The position numbers were made by a program, and so were the translations under genes. Positions 42,223-53,412 of a stretch of 64,000 bases of DNA are shown here, piece after piece; position 1 is the first letter of the stretch, and every line of letters begins with the position of its first letter. Source of the stretch: Vampirovibrionales bacterium (GTDB taxonomy: Bacteria > Cyanobacteriota > Vampirovibrionia > Vampirovibrionales > Vampirovibrionaceae); assembly GCA_016712355.1 (NCBI GenBank), contig JADJRF010000002.1, positions 9,732 to 73,731 of the forward strand, given 5' to 3'. Below the pieces are notes generated by a model. The model searched no databases. It was not told the origin of the DNA and saw nothing but the letters and a program-made list of their open reading frames with translations.

Positions 42223-45200
42223 TGTTATCGGGGATGCCCAGCGATGCGTTGATGCCGTGCTCCGCTTCGTCAAACGCCTTCCGCAGATAGAACAGGTTTT
42301 GCAGCGGAACGAGCTTGCGAAGCCTGTGTGTGTCGCCGGATGAGAACCCGTCGCCCGCAACGCTGCGCGGTATCTCGAACAGCAAATCCTGCGCCGGCTC
42401 GAAGGTTGGCCCCAAAACGGCGCCCATCTCGTTACGAGAAGCGAACCGCGATCCTTGCTTTCCGGTGATAGCCGATATGCCGATGTTTCCGCCGGTCATT
42501 TTTTCCGCGATGTTGTTGGCGTCGAATAGCCACCCGGTGACGCCGCTGCGATCGATGCCCTCCTGCACCCAGACTGCCGGGTCGTCGCTCACTTCCTGCC
42601 CGGCGAGCGTCTGCTTCAGCAAGTAGGTGATCATTCCGAGACCGGTCATGAGCGCGACGCCCGAGAGCGTTTCGGCATCTCTCCGCTGCAGCCCGGCCAG
42701 CAGCACGCGCTGGTTTGCCGCCAGCCCAAACGATCGGAATTGCCCGACAACCTTGCCGAGTTCCGTGCTCATCCACAGCGGCTTATCACCAACCCCGGGC
42801 GTTACGATTATCTCGTCAACTTCCTTGCGCCAAGGCCGCCCTGTAGACGTTGGCGGCATCGCGATATGTCCACTTCGCGGTGTTCGCCCACCATACGCCG
42901 CTGTCTTTCGTGCCGTGCTTCTCGAACTCGCCGGCGATCTTCAGCGCCATGCCTTCGTCGATGCCAAGCCGCGCCAGCCGGGTAATTTCCTTCTGCCCGA
43001 TCTGCTGGCCCTCGGCGATCTTCGTCACCGCACGCAACGTCCGCGTCTGTGTGATCATGCCGGAGAATTGCTTCGCCGCCGCATTCCACGGGCTCATGAG
43101 AGTGGCGACGCCAAACTTGCTTGTTGCCCACGATAGCCCGCGCTCAAGCCCATTCTGCCGGCTGTAGGAATCCATCACGTCATAGAGCGCGGTTGCTCGG
43201 CTATCGAGGACCATATCAAGCGCGGTGCCGGCCAGCTTGGTTTCGCCTGCCGACAGCTTGACGGCGCGCAGCCCGTGCGCCAGCGGGACAATGCCATCGC
43301 GCATCGTGCGCCAGAGCCCATGCACCATAACCGGGCGCGCAATATCGCTGATCGCCGAAATCGTTATACCGCCGAGCAGCCGCAGATAGTTCAGGTCGCG
43401 CGCCATTCGCCCGGCGCGCACCGCCAGTCCGTGCGGATCGTCCGGGATGCGATAGTTCCCGCGCAGCCTGTCGCGCATCGCCGTCAGGTCGGCAAGGTCG
43501 CTCTCTTTCCGGTTCCTCAGCCGTAGCCGTTCTGCCTCAGTCGTTGCCGCCTTGATCTTGTCGTTGTATCCGCGGCGCACCTTGTCGAGCGCGTCCGCCA
43601 TGTCGAGTTGCCCATTGAACCGCGCGGCGATCTCGACGTCCGGCGCCATCGTGCGGGTGTAGATGCGGGCCACCTTATCGATGTCCGACTCTAGCCACGG
43701 TTCAATGAGCTTGTCAGGAATGTTGAATGTCCGTTCCTTCAGCGGTCCGCGCTCGATCGTAATTGCCTCGTAGCGGGTGCGGCCCGGGTTACCGGACACC
43801 AGCGCATCAGTGATCTGATCGGCGATGTCGCGGAGTTCTGCGTCATCGAGGTTGCCGAGGCTATCCCGCGCGATACTCCGCTCGGCCTTGGCGCGCTGGC
43901 TGGCCGACTTCTTGGCCGCTGTGCCAAAGTCGCGAGCACTTGCCGCAGCCCGTTCCGCATCGTCAGCAAGCTTTGCCGCCTGCTGCTCGATCAGCGCCCT
44001 GGCCTCGACGTCCTTCGCCTCTCGAGCGGCCTTCATCTTCTCCGCGTCGTCTAGCAGCTGCCCAAGCTTGCCGTCGGCATCTTCCAGGGACCGGCTGAGT
44101 TTCGCCGACGTGGCGCCAAGCCGGCGATCCTCGATCTCGATCTCGCGCAGCCGCTTGGGCTCCAGCTTTCTAGCCTTGCCGCCGGTGATCGCCGCCATCG
44201 CCTGATCGTTCGTCGCCTTTCCCAGGTCGATGCCCGCCTCGTCGAGCGCCTGGATGACGTCATCGACGGCTTGCATCTCGGCAACCTTGTCCAGGTCCGC
44301 CGTGCGATAGACCGGATCGCCGCCGAGGTCGCGCCGCAGCGCTTCCATAAGCGCATCAGGTAGTGGCCGCTCGTCGCCGACGCCGAGGAATCCTGCTTCC
44401 CATGCCTTGAAGGTCGCGTCGTCGAGCGTCATCCCGCTCTTGTCGTTGAGCAGGCCGACCTGTTCCTTGCGCGTGCCGATGCGCGCCGTCAACTCGCCGC
44501 CTTGATCCTGCAGCCCGCCGTTCTTGCGCAGGAACCCGATGAGCGACTCCGGCGGCTTCGGCAACCCGCGCCCGCTGCGGATGGCGTTCAGCATCTTCGC
44601 CATCTCGCCCTGAGTCTCAGGCTTGGCCGTGAACATATCTTTGCGCTTCGACAGCCTGTAGATATGCCGGCCAATGGCCTTGATGTCGTTCTGCCCGCGC
44701 TTGATGAAGCCGTCGAGCGCGGCGATCTTCTCTTGAACCTTGACCTCGGCCGCGTCCGGCTTTGCAAACGGCGACTCTTGAGCCTTCGCCGCCTTGGCCG
44801 CGTCCTTCAATGACGTCGCTTTCTGTTCCATCGCCCGCACCGCCCGGCTCGCTTGCGCGCCAATATCCGTGCTGGCGCCAGGAACCTCGCCCAGCCAGCG
44901 GATCGCCAGATTTTGCAGCTCCTGCACATCCGTTTCCGGCAGCGCCATCCCCTTGCCGTGCCCTCGACGCCGCCCTGCACCCGCAACGGCGACCGGGCTT
45001 TCGCCGTCAGTTCGAGAACCCGCGTCTTTGCCGCAGTGTCCATGCCCGTCACGGCAGAACTTGCCGCCTGATCGAGAGCTTCCACAAGCTGCTTCAGCCG
45101 GATATTGGACGGAAGCGCCGGGCCTTCGCGAACCATCGCCGCCGCGTCGGGAACCTCGGCTGTTGCCGCCTCGATGACCGCGCGCAAGCATGTGCCTCAG

Positions 45201-47013
45201 CTTGCTCTTTGGTGCTCCTGGAAGCCGCACCCGACATCTCGTCGGCGAGCCGTTGCTGGCCCAGCCACTGCGTTACAACGTCAAGGAAATCTCCGCGCTG
45301 GGCGCTGATCTTCTCGGTGTTGTAAACCCGCGTCAGGTAGCTGATGGCCGTCTTGACATCGACGTCTTTGGGCAGCAGGCCAAGCTCAATCGCCCGTTCC
45401 TTCAGCGGATCGAACAACTCGCGACGCATAGCCTGGGCGGCCTTGGTCACCGCCGGCTTCAGATCGTCGCGGATGATGAGTGGATCGCCAGTGTCCCCCT
45501 CGCGCATCGCCAGTCCGACAAGTTCGTTGAACCGATCGCGCCCGACGTTCGTGCCGCCAGCCCGCAACTCGCGGTAGGCGTCATCGACAGAGCGCAATCC
45601 GGTGTAGAGCTTCCCGTGCCATTGCTTCGCCAATTCCTCGACCGGCGGGCCACCGGTAATGAAGTCCGCATGCTTGGCCCGCGTGATGCCGCTTTGCGAG
45701 ATCAGCTCCTCGCTGATCTGCCGCGCCGTCACTTCGTCGGATGTCGCCAGCCGCATTACGGGCGTTCCGACGGCTGGCGTTCGCGCCTGCACCCTGGCGA
45801 TACCTTCAATACCACCGGCAAGCCGCTCTTGCTCCAACGTGGTATCAAGCACCGCCGACGCGCCCACACTGCCGCGTTGAGGCTGTGGCGACGGCGCATC
45901 CATGTAGCTGTCCAGCGCGCTTGATAGCCGCGCAATCGTGTTCGCACCCTCAGCCTTCGCGAATGTCCCGATGGCGCCGCCCAGGAGCCCGGATAGTAGC
46001 GTCCCTGTCCCGATGGCGACGGCTGACTCCTCGGCCGTGCGCGCCTCCTGCGTGGCCTGGAAAATGGCCTCTGCTGCTGCCGTGCCAGCAAAGCCACCGG
46101 CCGCCGTCCGCCCGGCACCAATTGCGATATTTGCTGCCCTTGACGCTTTCCATGCGCCACCGCCGATCGGGATGAGGTTGATCGGGTCGATCAATCCAGC
46201 ACCAACTTGCGCCGCCACGCCAAGCGCTCCGGCATCGGAGAGCACTTGCCGATCCTCCAGCTCGCGGCGGATGCGCTGCGCCTTGATGGCGAACTCGTCA
46301 CGGTTGCGGATGGTGGCGAACGCGTCGACGAACGGCGCGAGGTCAGGCGCCTTGACGGCCTCCATGATCGGGTCGAACGTCTCATCGATCGGGAATAGCC
46401 CGGGCGTCATCGCCTGCGCCAGGCTGCCGATCGTGTTCTGCTGCCGGAACGCCGCGCCGGCCGTCTCGGAAAATGCCGGCGCCTGCCCGGATAACTGCCG
46501 CGCCGTGCTCGCCCGCACGCGGAGGTTTGTCGGCAGATCGGCCGGGCGCTCGAACTCAGTCACGAACATCCGCGCCGCATCTTCCGCCGTAACGGCACCG
46601 TTCATCCGGGCCCGCAACGTGCCAAAGTCGCGGCCTACCTCATCGTCTAGGAAGTCCAGCTGCGTGTTGACGTCGCGCCAATCCTTGCCCCGGCCCGTGG
46701 CGAACGCCTCAAGCGCCTTCCGTCGTGGCCCGTTCCATTGCAGCAAGCCGAACGAGTTGCCGTTGTCGCCGATCGCGGCCGGGTTCAGCGGCGCGTCGTG
46801 CCGAGCCCCGCCGGCCTCATGCGCCGCGTTGGCGGCAATACCGTGCGCGGCGTTCTTCGACCACCCCCGCTGCTCCAGCATTGCGGCCAGGCCCGATGGC
46901 GTAAGGGCGCCCGACGCTTGCGGCTTTGGCCGCGCCGAGATGTCAACGCCGGACGGGGAGAACCCGGCGCCGCGCAGCCCTTGGACGACATCGGCCTCCG
47001 AAAAGATCGGCAT
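42218..47013 (-). CDS. Internal virion protein D-like giant ejection protein with N-terminal lysozyme (T7 gp16-like), frameshifted
   Basis: Reading through three apparent frameshifts gives about 1,600 residues, near or above T7 gp16 (1,318). It starts at ATG 47013 (MPIFSEADVV). The tail-lysozyme-like domain is at about 40-150 with Glu66 and GNSFGLLQW; helical segments and a coiled coil (AAKLADDAERAAASARDFG) follow; the C-terminal 210 residues are at 42218-42859. Frame breaks: near 42830 (removing one G gives ...AALRKEVDEI), 44955 (one G missing versus the first version), 45185 (two extra bases). All are probably sequencing errors. It degrades the cell wall and carries DNA into the host. Confidence 0.8.
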
Positions 47014-49049
47014 CAGGGAATGCCCGGAATGGGTTGCTGCATCTGCCCCATCTCCTTTTGCCGCTTGGCGTAGGCGTCGGAAATGGCTGTCTGTTGCACC
47101 TTCTCAGCGTGCGCCTTGTGATCTGGGGCCCACCGCATGCCCGGCACCTCATTGAGCACGCCGCGCGCGTCCTTCACAATGACGCGGTAAGTCGGCGGCT
47201 GCCCCGCCTGTACCTGCCGCGCCGTGATGCCGTCCGAGACCAGTTGCCGGGTCGATCCTTCCGGCATCGGTACGTCTGCGGTCAGTTGCTCTCCGATCCA
47301 TTTCGCCGCGGCCGGATCGCCGCCGCCGTACATCCGCTCGGGAGGATAGCGCATCCATCTGGTTGTGCCGTCGGCCTTGGTGACCGCCCACGTGCGCTTG
47401 ACCACCGAAACGGCTTCGGCGCGCGCCGCATCGTCGTCGCCATGCGCGAGGAACGCTTCACGGTATGCAGCTTCGAACTCGGCGCGAACCGGTGCAGAGG
47501 CATCTCCCAGACCTTGCGATCCCCGGTCGAGAAAGCCCTGCTCATCGCGCAAGCCGGATCGAGATGTTGCCCACTGCCATGCGGAATTGAGTTGCGACTT
47601 CTGCCCGCCGGCCGTCATCTGCGTCTCGCGGAGCTTGCAGATCGGCTCGTTGGCGTTCCGCATCTGATCATCGACGCGCTGCGCCGCTTCCGCTGGCGAC
47701 ATGCCCGCCATCAGGTAATTGCCCGTGAGCCGCGCCGCTCGCACGGTATCGGCTGGCAAGTCTTCGGCGACGCTCGGCGATGCACGCTCTACACGCATGA
47801 TCGTGTCGGCCGCCCACGCGCGGCGATCCGGCGAGGCGCGCATGGCTCCGTTGAGTTGCCCGGCCAGCGTCGGCGGCAGCACGCCTGTCTTCGCCGCGAT
47901 CGTCTCGGCGAGCGCTTGCTGTTCGTCGCCTGGCAACTGTGCCGCCTGGGCCCGCCAGAACGTATCGACGGCCTTGCGATCATCCGACGATTTCGGATCA
48001 AGAATTACATTGCCGCTCATCGCGCCGGCCACGCGCGCCGCGTCTTCGGCGGATGCCATGGCCGTCTTCTGCTGTGCGTCCCACGCGGTGTAAAGTTCAT
48101 CGGCAGCGGCGGGCGTCAACCGCCCCTCGGCGCGCAGGTTGGCGATGTCGGTCAGGCCCTTGCTGCCGTCTTTGATGCCGCGCTCGAGGTCCACCGCCGC
48201 CCATGCGTTTTCTTGCGCCGTGGCTGCTTTCTCATCGGCGGCTGCTTTGGCAACATCGGCCTCGCGCTGGCGCCGTTCTGCCTCAACGGACCGCTCGGCG
48301 TATTCTGCGAGCGTCTGCCGCTTGTCAGGATCAAGGTTGGCAAACCGATCTCCGGCAAGCGCTGTCACTGCAGCGGCCGGGTTTGTCTGGATCAGGCGCC
48401 GCGCCGTCAACTCATCAGCGCCGGCACGAAACTTCATCCGCTGCGCTTCAGCCTGGTCGGCTCTGATCACGCCAGCGGCGACCGCGTTCTCAATCTGTGT
48501 GTCGGCTTGGCGGGTGATGTCTTCGCGCTCGGCATCGGATCGCGCCATGCCGACGCCGCGCGATAGTACGTCCAGCGTGTTGCCGAGCCTGCCAGATGCT
48601 GTCTGCACCAACTGCCGGGTGACATCCGATTGCACGTCTAGAGACACTTTTCGGGCGACGATTGCCATATTCGAGTCAAGCTGTTGCGCAATGCTGTCGT
48701 CGCCGGCTTCTTGCCGCCACTTCTTCCGCAGCCCGACGACGCTGGCGCGAAACGTCTTGTCTGCCTGCGTCGGATCTGCGCCCGCGATTGCGTCTCGCGC
48801 CGCTTTCTGCACGTCGAGGGTCGCGTTTGCCTCCAGGTATCCGAGCGTCTGGTCTCGATCTAGGCGCTGAAGGTGCTGCTTGATCGTCTCATGTCGGATT
48901 GCCGTCTCGGCAACAGTGTCGGCAATCTGGCTCGTGCTCTGAGCGATCTGCCGGCCGGTGATACCGGCGGACGCTACATTGACGAGCGGCGCGACAGCCT
49001 GCCCGCCGGCAACGCCTACCTGATAGTCAGCGACGGGAACGCGCGGCAT
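47013..49049 (-). CDS. Internal virion protein C-like (T7 gp15-like), intact
   Basis: The product is 678 residues, the uninterrupted form of the gene at 2523-4560. Almost entirely helical, rich in Ala, Gln, Arg and Asp (DLQSDVTRQL-type repeats). ATGA overlaps with the giant lysozyme-bearing gene downstream. Its place after gp14-like fits an inner-core protein of the ejectosome. Enzymatic function is not expected. Confidence 0.75.
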   Translation of the reverse strand: MPRVPVADYQVGVAGGQAVAPLVNVASAGITGRQIAQSTSQIADTVAETAIRHETIKQHLQRLDRDQTLGYLEANATLDVQKAARDAIAGADPTQADKTFRASVVGLRKKWRQEAGDDSIAQQLDSNMAIVARKVSLDVQSDVTRQLVQTASGRLGNTLDVLSRGVGMARSDAEREDITRQADTQIENAVAAGVIRADQAEAQRMKFRAGADELTARRLIQTNPAAAVTALAGDRFANLDPDKRQTLAEYAERSVEAERRQREADVAKAAADEKAATAQENAWAAVDLERGIKDGSKGLTDIANLRAEGRLTPAAADELYTAWDAQQKTAMASAEDAARVAGAMSGNVILDPKSSDDRKAVDTFWRAQAAQLPGDEQQALAETIAAKTGVLPPTLAGQLNGAMRASPDRRAWAADTIMRVERASPSVAEDLPADTVRAARLTGNYLMAGMSPAEAAQRVDDQMRNANEPICKLRETQMTAGGQKSQLNSAWQWATSRSGLRDEQGFLDRGSQGLGDASAPVRAEFEAAYREAFLAHGDDDAARAEAVSVVKRTWAVTKADGTTRWMRYPPERMYGGGDPAAAKWIGEQLTADVPMPEGSTRQLVSDGITARQVQAGQPPTYRVIVKDARGVLNEVPGMRWAPDHKAHAEKVQQTAISDAYAKRQKEMGQMQQPIPGIP

Positions 49050-49598
49050 TTACCACTCCCACGGGTCAGACGCCGTAGCGGGCGCCTTCTGGCCCCTGCC
49101 ACCGGTGTAGCGATCCATCTGCGCATTCCTCCACGCCACCTCGTCTTTATAGCCGTAGACGTCAGATGCCCCCTTGACGAGCGCCGACGTTGCACCGAGG
49201 CCGGCGCCGACTTGCGCGCTGGTTGCTTGCGATCGGTATTGATCGGCTTGCGATCGGAGGTTTGACGCCTCCACTTGGCCGCCCTGCAGCACGGTGCGAT
49301 AATCGACGTTCCCGCGCGCCGCGCTTTCTGCCAGGATCATAAGCGGCGACTGGTCGGTTGGATCTTGGCCGCCGGCTGCCAGCCGGGCGCGCTGTGCCGA
49401 CAGCACCTCTTTGCTGCGAGCGGCGACGCGATCGGCTTCGGCTTTAGACTTTGCCTCCGCCCATTGCGCCTGCCTCTGCGCTACCTTGGCGTTGTAGTCG
49501 GCTGCCTCCGATTGCTGTACACCGGAATAGATCGCGCCGCCGGCCGCAATGGCCGAGCTTGCCGCAATCGCGATAGGGATTACCGCCGCCGCTGCCAT
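49050..49598 (-). CDS. Internal virion protein B-like (T7 gp14-like), intact
   Basis: The product is 182 residues: a hydrophobic start (VIPIAIAASSAIAAGGAIYS), then a helical middle and a short C-terminal DVYGYKDEVAWRNAQMDR segment lost by frameshift in the first version. In T7 gp14 forms the outer-membrane channel after ejection; a similar role is inferred from gene order. Confidence 0.75.
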   Translation of the reverse strand: MAAAAVIPIAIAASSAIAAGGAIYSGVQQSEAADYNAKVAQRQAQWAEAKSKAEADRVAARSKEVLSAQRARLAAGGQDPTDQSPLMILAESAARGNVDYRTVLQGGQVEASNLRSQADQYRSQATSAQVGAGLGATSALVKGASDVYGYKDEVAWRNAQMDRYTGGRGQKAPATASDPWEW

Positions 49599-50025
49599 TA
49601 TGACGCCCTCTCGTACCGAATATGCACGCGCCCGACATCGACCGGCACGAACCCGAGCCGCACCGCCCAGCGATGTGCTTCAAGATGCCCCACGGCAACG
49701 AAAGCCTCAATCGCCGGCCATTCGCGATCACGCGAGACACCCCGCAAAAACTGCCAGACGCCGCGATGAATCGTTACCCAATACCGGCACGAATGCCGGG
49801 CGAGGAACGCCCAAGCCATGCCCTTGCCGCCGTTCTCCGAGACGCCGATGCACGCAACCGGGTCGGTGTCGTTGACAAGCACGGTGTAGGCGTAAGGCCC
49901 GCCGCCGCGCACGCTGCCGCCGCTTCGTCGATCCCGCCGAGCACGGCAAACGCTTCGGCCTCGTGCTCGCGCGCATCCATGCGCTCAAGGTGCCACGGCT
50001 CAAACGGGACGATCCGCGCGGTCAT
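49598..50025 (-). CDS. GNAT-like internal virion protein A (T7 gp13-like), frameshifted
   Basis: Two extra bases at 49898-49902 split the frame after about 42 residues; the rest reads PYAYTVLVNDTDPV through AHRWAVRLGFVPVDVGRVHI. The first version keeps this junction but is broken 20 codons later, so the ancestral 141-residue protein can be rebuilt from the two. The stop overlaps the next start (TAATG). Confidence 0.65.
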
Positions 50026-50080
50026 GTTGCTGTTCCGTTCGCTGCAACTTTCGCAACTTTCGCAACTTTCGCATGGGCGG

Positions 50081-52291
50081 TCATGACGAAGCCGATTCCA
50101 TCAGGAACGCCATCGAGCGCACCTCGAACGGTGCCGGCAGCCGGTGCTCAATCAGCAGGTTGTATCGGTCGTCGTAGCTGGACGCCGGCAGCGCAGTCGC
50201 CTCGCTGGTGAAGATGTCAACCGGCTGATCCATCTGCCGCGTCGCCACCGCATCGAGCGGGAATAGATGATCGCTGTCAGGGCCAACCCAGCATTGCGTG
50301 CCAGGCATGCCCTCGACCATTACTTTGATGATGCGCCGCTGCCGGCCGGCAGTCGTGCCATCTTGCGATCCGACATCGGGAAGGATCGGCTTGACGCGAG
50401 CCACAAACTCGAGCCCGACATGCACGACGGAAGCCGGCTCGTCGATCGTGATCGCGCCGCCGGTCACCACCTCGGCCGGCAACACCATGCCATCGGCGAG
50501 CACTTGCACCGTCGCCCCCTCGAGGTGGCCGAGGCCGCTGATCGTCGTTGCCGGAGCGCCGCGATAACTCAGCCCGCAATCAACGTAGAACGCATCGCGG
50601 ATGTCATCGCCAAGGGTGAACCGCGGATCGAAGCATTCGACGAACCGCCGCGTCTGCCCCCCGACTGTCCGACGCACGATCAACCAAACCTCGTCATCTG
50701 GATCGCCCGGAATGCTGGCCACGCTCTCGACCACGCCGGCTGTAATGTGCCGATGCCAGCCCATCACCTGATGCTCCGGCAGCCACGTGCAGGCGGCGAG
50801 CTGGCCGTCTTGCCGCGCTACCCAGATCGTTTGCTCGCGCTCTTCCTGAAACGCCCAATCGACGGCCGGCGATGTTAGGACATGCGTCGCCAGGACGTTC
50901 AGATCTTCGACGTCATAGCCGTCGACCCGCGTGCGCGCATAGTGCAGGGCCCGGATGCTGCGGCGGCTGCGGTGAACGTACACCAGCGCCGTGCCGATGC
51001 GCTTGGCGCCCAGCGTCTTTGCGGCTCCCGATCGCGATTCCAGCGACGCGGCAACAGCGGTCGGCGTGATCGTCGGATCGCTGATGCCGGACGAGACAAC
51101 CCACGTTCCGGCATCGGTTCCAATGGCGATCGCCTGGCCGAATGTTTTGATCCACCGCGCCTCGTGCACGTCGTCCTCAAGCAACGGGTACGAAAGCGCG
51201 TCGTCATCCTTGGTGCCGAGCGTGAAGTTGTAGAAGTCCGCCGAACGCGAAAACTCGATCCGGCCCGGGTCGGCCGGCATGCCGCCAAACGCGAACCGCT
51301 GCTGATGAAACCCGGCGCACGACGGATACCCTCGGCCGCCGCCCCACGCGGGCGAGCGCAGTTTCCACCCGCCGCCGCCTACCGCCGTCGTCGCACTGAG
51401 CGGCGAGCGGATGATGCCTGACATTGCCGTAGCAGACGACCAGCCGGTGAGTTCGATAAACCCGCCCGCGATATCAACGAACTTGCCGACGTCAACCGTG
51501 CGAAACCCGCGCGTTGCCAAGGTGAGCGTGACGACGGCGCCCACCGGGTCTTTCTTGTCGGGAGTGCATGCCGTGTTTGGCGAGCCAACAATGCGCCACT
51601 GTTGAGCACCGAACGCCAGCGCCGGAAACGGCCGATTGACCTGAGCGGTCACAACGTGCTCGCTTGAATAGCCGATGATAGTTGCCTGTCCGCCGCCTGC
51701 CTCAACCAATCTATCCACGTCGCTGGGTAGGAACGCCGACGCAGCGCTAAGGGTGACCGTGCCCGTAGCCGCAGAAATGACCAGCGCCACAAGGAACTCA
51801 TGCCCCGGCTCGTACGTCGCTGGCGGCGAAAACGGCAGATCGGAGAGCACCCATGCAGTGTGTCCGGTGCGGGTCAACGCACGCGGCGGGTGAGCGGCAT
51901 GGAACAGGTACAGCACGTCGAAACTCTGCGTGTACGTGAGTTCGAGCACATCCGCCTCCGAATACGGAGACGCCACCTCGTAGGCCGCGCTGCCCGAAAC
52001 AATCTGCGCCTTATCCTTGTAGAACCGGAAATATCCCGCTCCGGCCTCGATCATATATGCCTGCGTGGTCGAGAAGCGGAACGGGATCAGACGCGATCGG
52101 CCGGCGTGAACCTTCGTCGACGCAATGAACCGCGTGCCAGGCCGCTTGCTCAATCCGCCTTCCTTGCGGACGAACATGTTTTCCAGCAGGTAGCATCCGT
52201 TTTCTCGCGCCGTCAGGCCAACGCGGGCGGCAAGCAGCGGGCTAATCTCCCCCGCTGTGAACGAGTTGCGCAGGATGTTAGCGCGCGCCAT
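50081..52291 (-). CDS. Tail tubular protein B-like (T7 gp12-like), intact
   Basis: The product is 736 residues from ATG 52291. The N-terminus (RNSFTAGEISPLLAARVGL, LLENMFVRKEGGLSKRPGT) is the usual opening of podovirus nozzle/stabilisation proteins. The body is beta-rich. It forms the distal tail tube. This is the complete form of 5590-7799. Confidence 0.82.
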   Translation of the reverse strand: MARANILRNSFTAGEISPLLAARVGLTARENGCYLLENMFVRKEGGLSKRPGTRFIASTKVHAGRSRLIPFRFSTTQAYMIEAGAGYFRFYKDKAQIVSGSAAYEVASPYSEADVLELTYTQSFDVLYLFHAAHPPRALTRTGHTAWVLSDLPFSPPATYEPGHEFLVALVISAATGTVTLSAASAFLPSDVDRLVEAGGGQATIIGYSSEHVVTAQVNRPFPALAFGAQQWRIVGSPNTACTPDKKDPVGAVVTLTLATRGFRTVDVGKFVDIAGGFIELTGWSSATAMSGIIRSPLSATTAVGGGGWKLRSPAWGGGRGYPSCAGFHQQRFAFGGMPADPGRIEFSRSADFYNFTLGTKDDDALSYPLLEDDVHEARWIKTFGQAIAIGTDAGTWVVSSGISDPTITPTAVAASLESRSGAAKTLGAKRIGTALVYVHRSRRSIRALHYARTRVDGYDVEDLNVLATHVLTSPAVDWAFQEEREQTIWVARQDGQLAACTWLPEHQVMGWHRHITAGVVESVASIPGDPDDEVWLIVRRTVGGQTRRFVECFDPRFTLGDDIRDAFYVDCGLSYRGAPATTISGLGHLEGATVQVLADGMVLPAEVVTGGAITIDEPASVVHVGLEFVARVKPILPDVGSQDGTTAGRQRRIIKVMVEGMPGTQCWVGPDSDHLFPLDAVATRQMDQPVDIFTSEATALPASSYDDRYNLLIEHRLPAPFEVRSMAFLMESASS

Positions 52292-52294
52292 TGG

Positions 52295-52898
52295 CTACAC
52301 CCACGATTCAGGGGCGAACTGATTGACCCACGATCCGACTTGCTGCGCTTGCGGCGTGCCCTCCGCTCCGTCCACCGCGGCGGCATCAACCAGCGCCTGC
52401 CGGTAAAGCTGATGCATCGCCTGCATGGCGGTATCCGATCCAGTGATGCGGCGGGCGTTCGTCCACGCCCATCGCAGCCCGACGACGGCGGCGAGCAGGC
52501 CGCTCATCTGAATGTCTTCGCCATCTCCGATCGGTTGGCCGGATGGCGAGACGGCAAGGTTTCGCGTGTACAACACGTCGAGCGGCGCCGGCGCATTGGT
52601 CATCAGCCGCCGGCCGCGCCAGTGTCCATGGGTCGCTACGCTTGATCAGCCCGCGCACCCGCAAGCAATCGCCGGGGAGGATGAACTGCCGGGCGTAGTC
52701 TCTCGGCGCGCTGACTTCTGCCGCCAGTGTCGCCGTTGCCGTCGCGTCGTTCCACACGTCAAGCTCAAGAACGGCTTCCATCGTGGCGCGGAACGTCGCG
52801 CGGGCACAAACGGCGGCGGTCGATTGTTCCTCGAAAGAACTAATCGGCCGCTCGCCGAGCGCCTCAATCCCGATGTTGACGATATCAATCGGTGTCAC
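52295..52898 (-). CDS. Tail tubular protein A-like (T7 gp11-like), frameshifted
   Basis: Same gene as 7803-8405, GTG start 52898. An extra base near 52620 (gcgccagtgtcc versus gcgccgtgtcc) splits it after residue about 93 (RSDPWT). Otherwise identical to the intact first version. Confidence 0.7.
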
Positions 52899-52912
52899 CG
52901 GGATTTTCCCCC

Positions 52913-53383
52913 TTACGCGAAGATGACGTGGCCCTTGAGCGTAGCCGCCGCCGGGATGTATCCATTGCCGGGTGCGCCGGCGACAGTGGCGTTGACCACA
53001 TATCCGCCGACAGAATCCATCGCCACGTTTAGCGGGATGAACACTGTCGCGGCTGCGGAAACGTCCAGGTCCTCCTTAAACGCGGTCGCCAGCGCGTTGA
53101 CGGCGGTCGCGTTGTCGCTCTTCGTGTGGGCCTCGTACCCGATATCGAGCACGCGGCTTGAACCGAACGCCGAGCACGCCACCACCATGCCGATGACGGT
53201 ATGCTTGCCGGCCGGCATCTTGACGAGCCCCTGTGTCGATGTGGCGTCGCCAGCCGCAGCGCCTTGAGTGAAGTCGAACGGCTGGACCTTTAGGTCCATT
53301 GACGCTTGAGTGCGGGTCAAAGCCGTGGTGAGCGTGCCCTCCTGCGTCTTCAGGATGGTGGATCGCTCGGTTGTAACTCCCAT
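52913..53383 (-). CDS. Capsid cement/decoration-like protein, intact
   Basis: The product is 156 residues. The second half, lost by frameshift in the first version, reads VFIPLNVAMDSVGGYVVNAT and ends LKGHVIFA, a beta-rich pattern. Directly downstream of the capsid gene with a 29-base gap. Confidence 0.55.
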   Translation of the reverse strand: MGVTTERSTILKTQEGTLTTALTRTQASMDLKVQPFDFTQGAAAGDATSTQGLVKMPAGKHTVIGMVVACSAFGSSRVLDIGYEAHTKSDNATAVNALATAFKEDLDVSAAATVFIPLNVAMDSVGGYVVNATVAGAPGNGYIPAAATLKGHVIFA

Positions 53384-53412
53384 CTTGGTAACCCTTTCCT
53401 ATCAGCCGTGGC

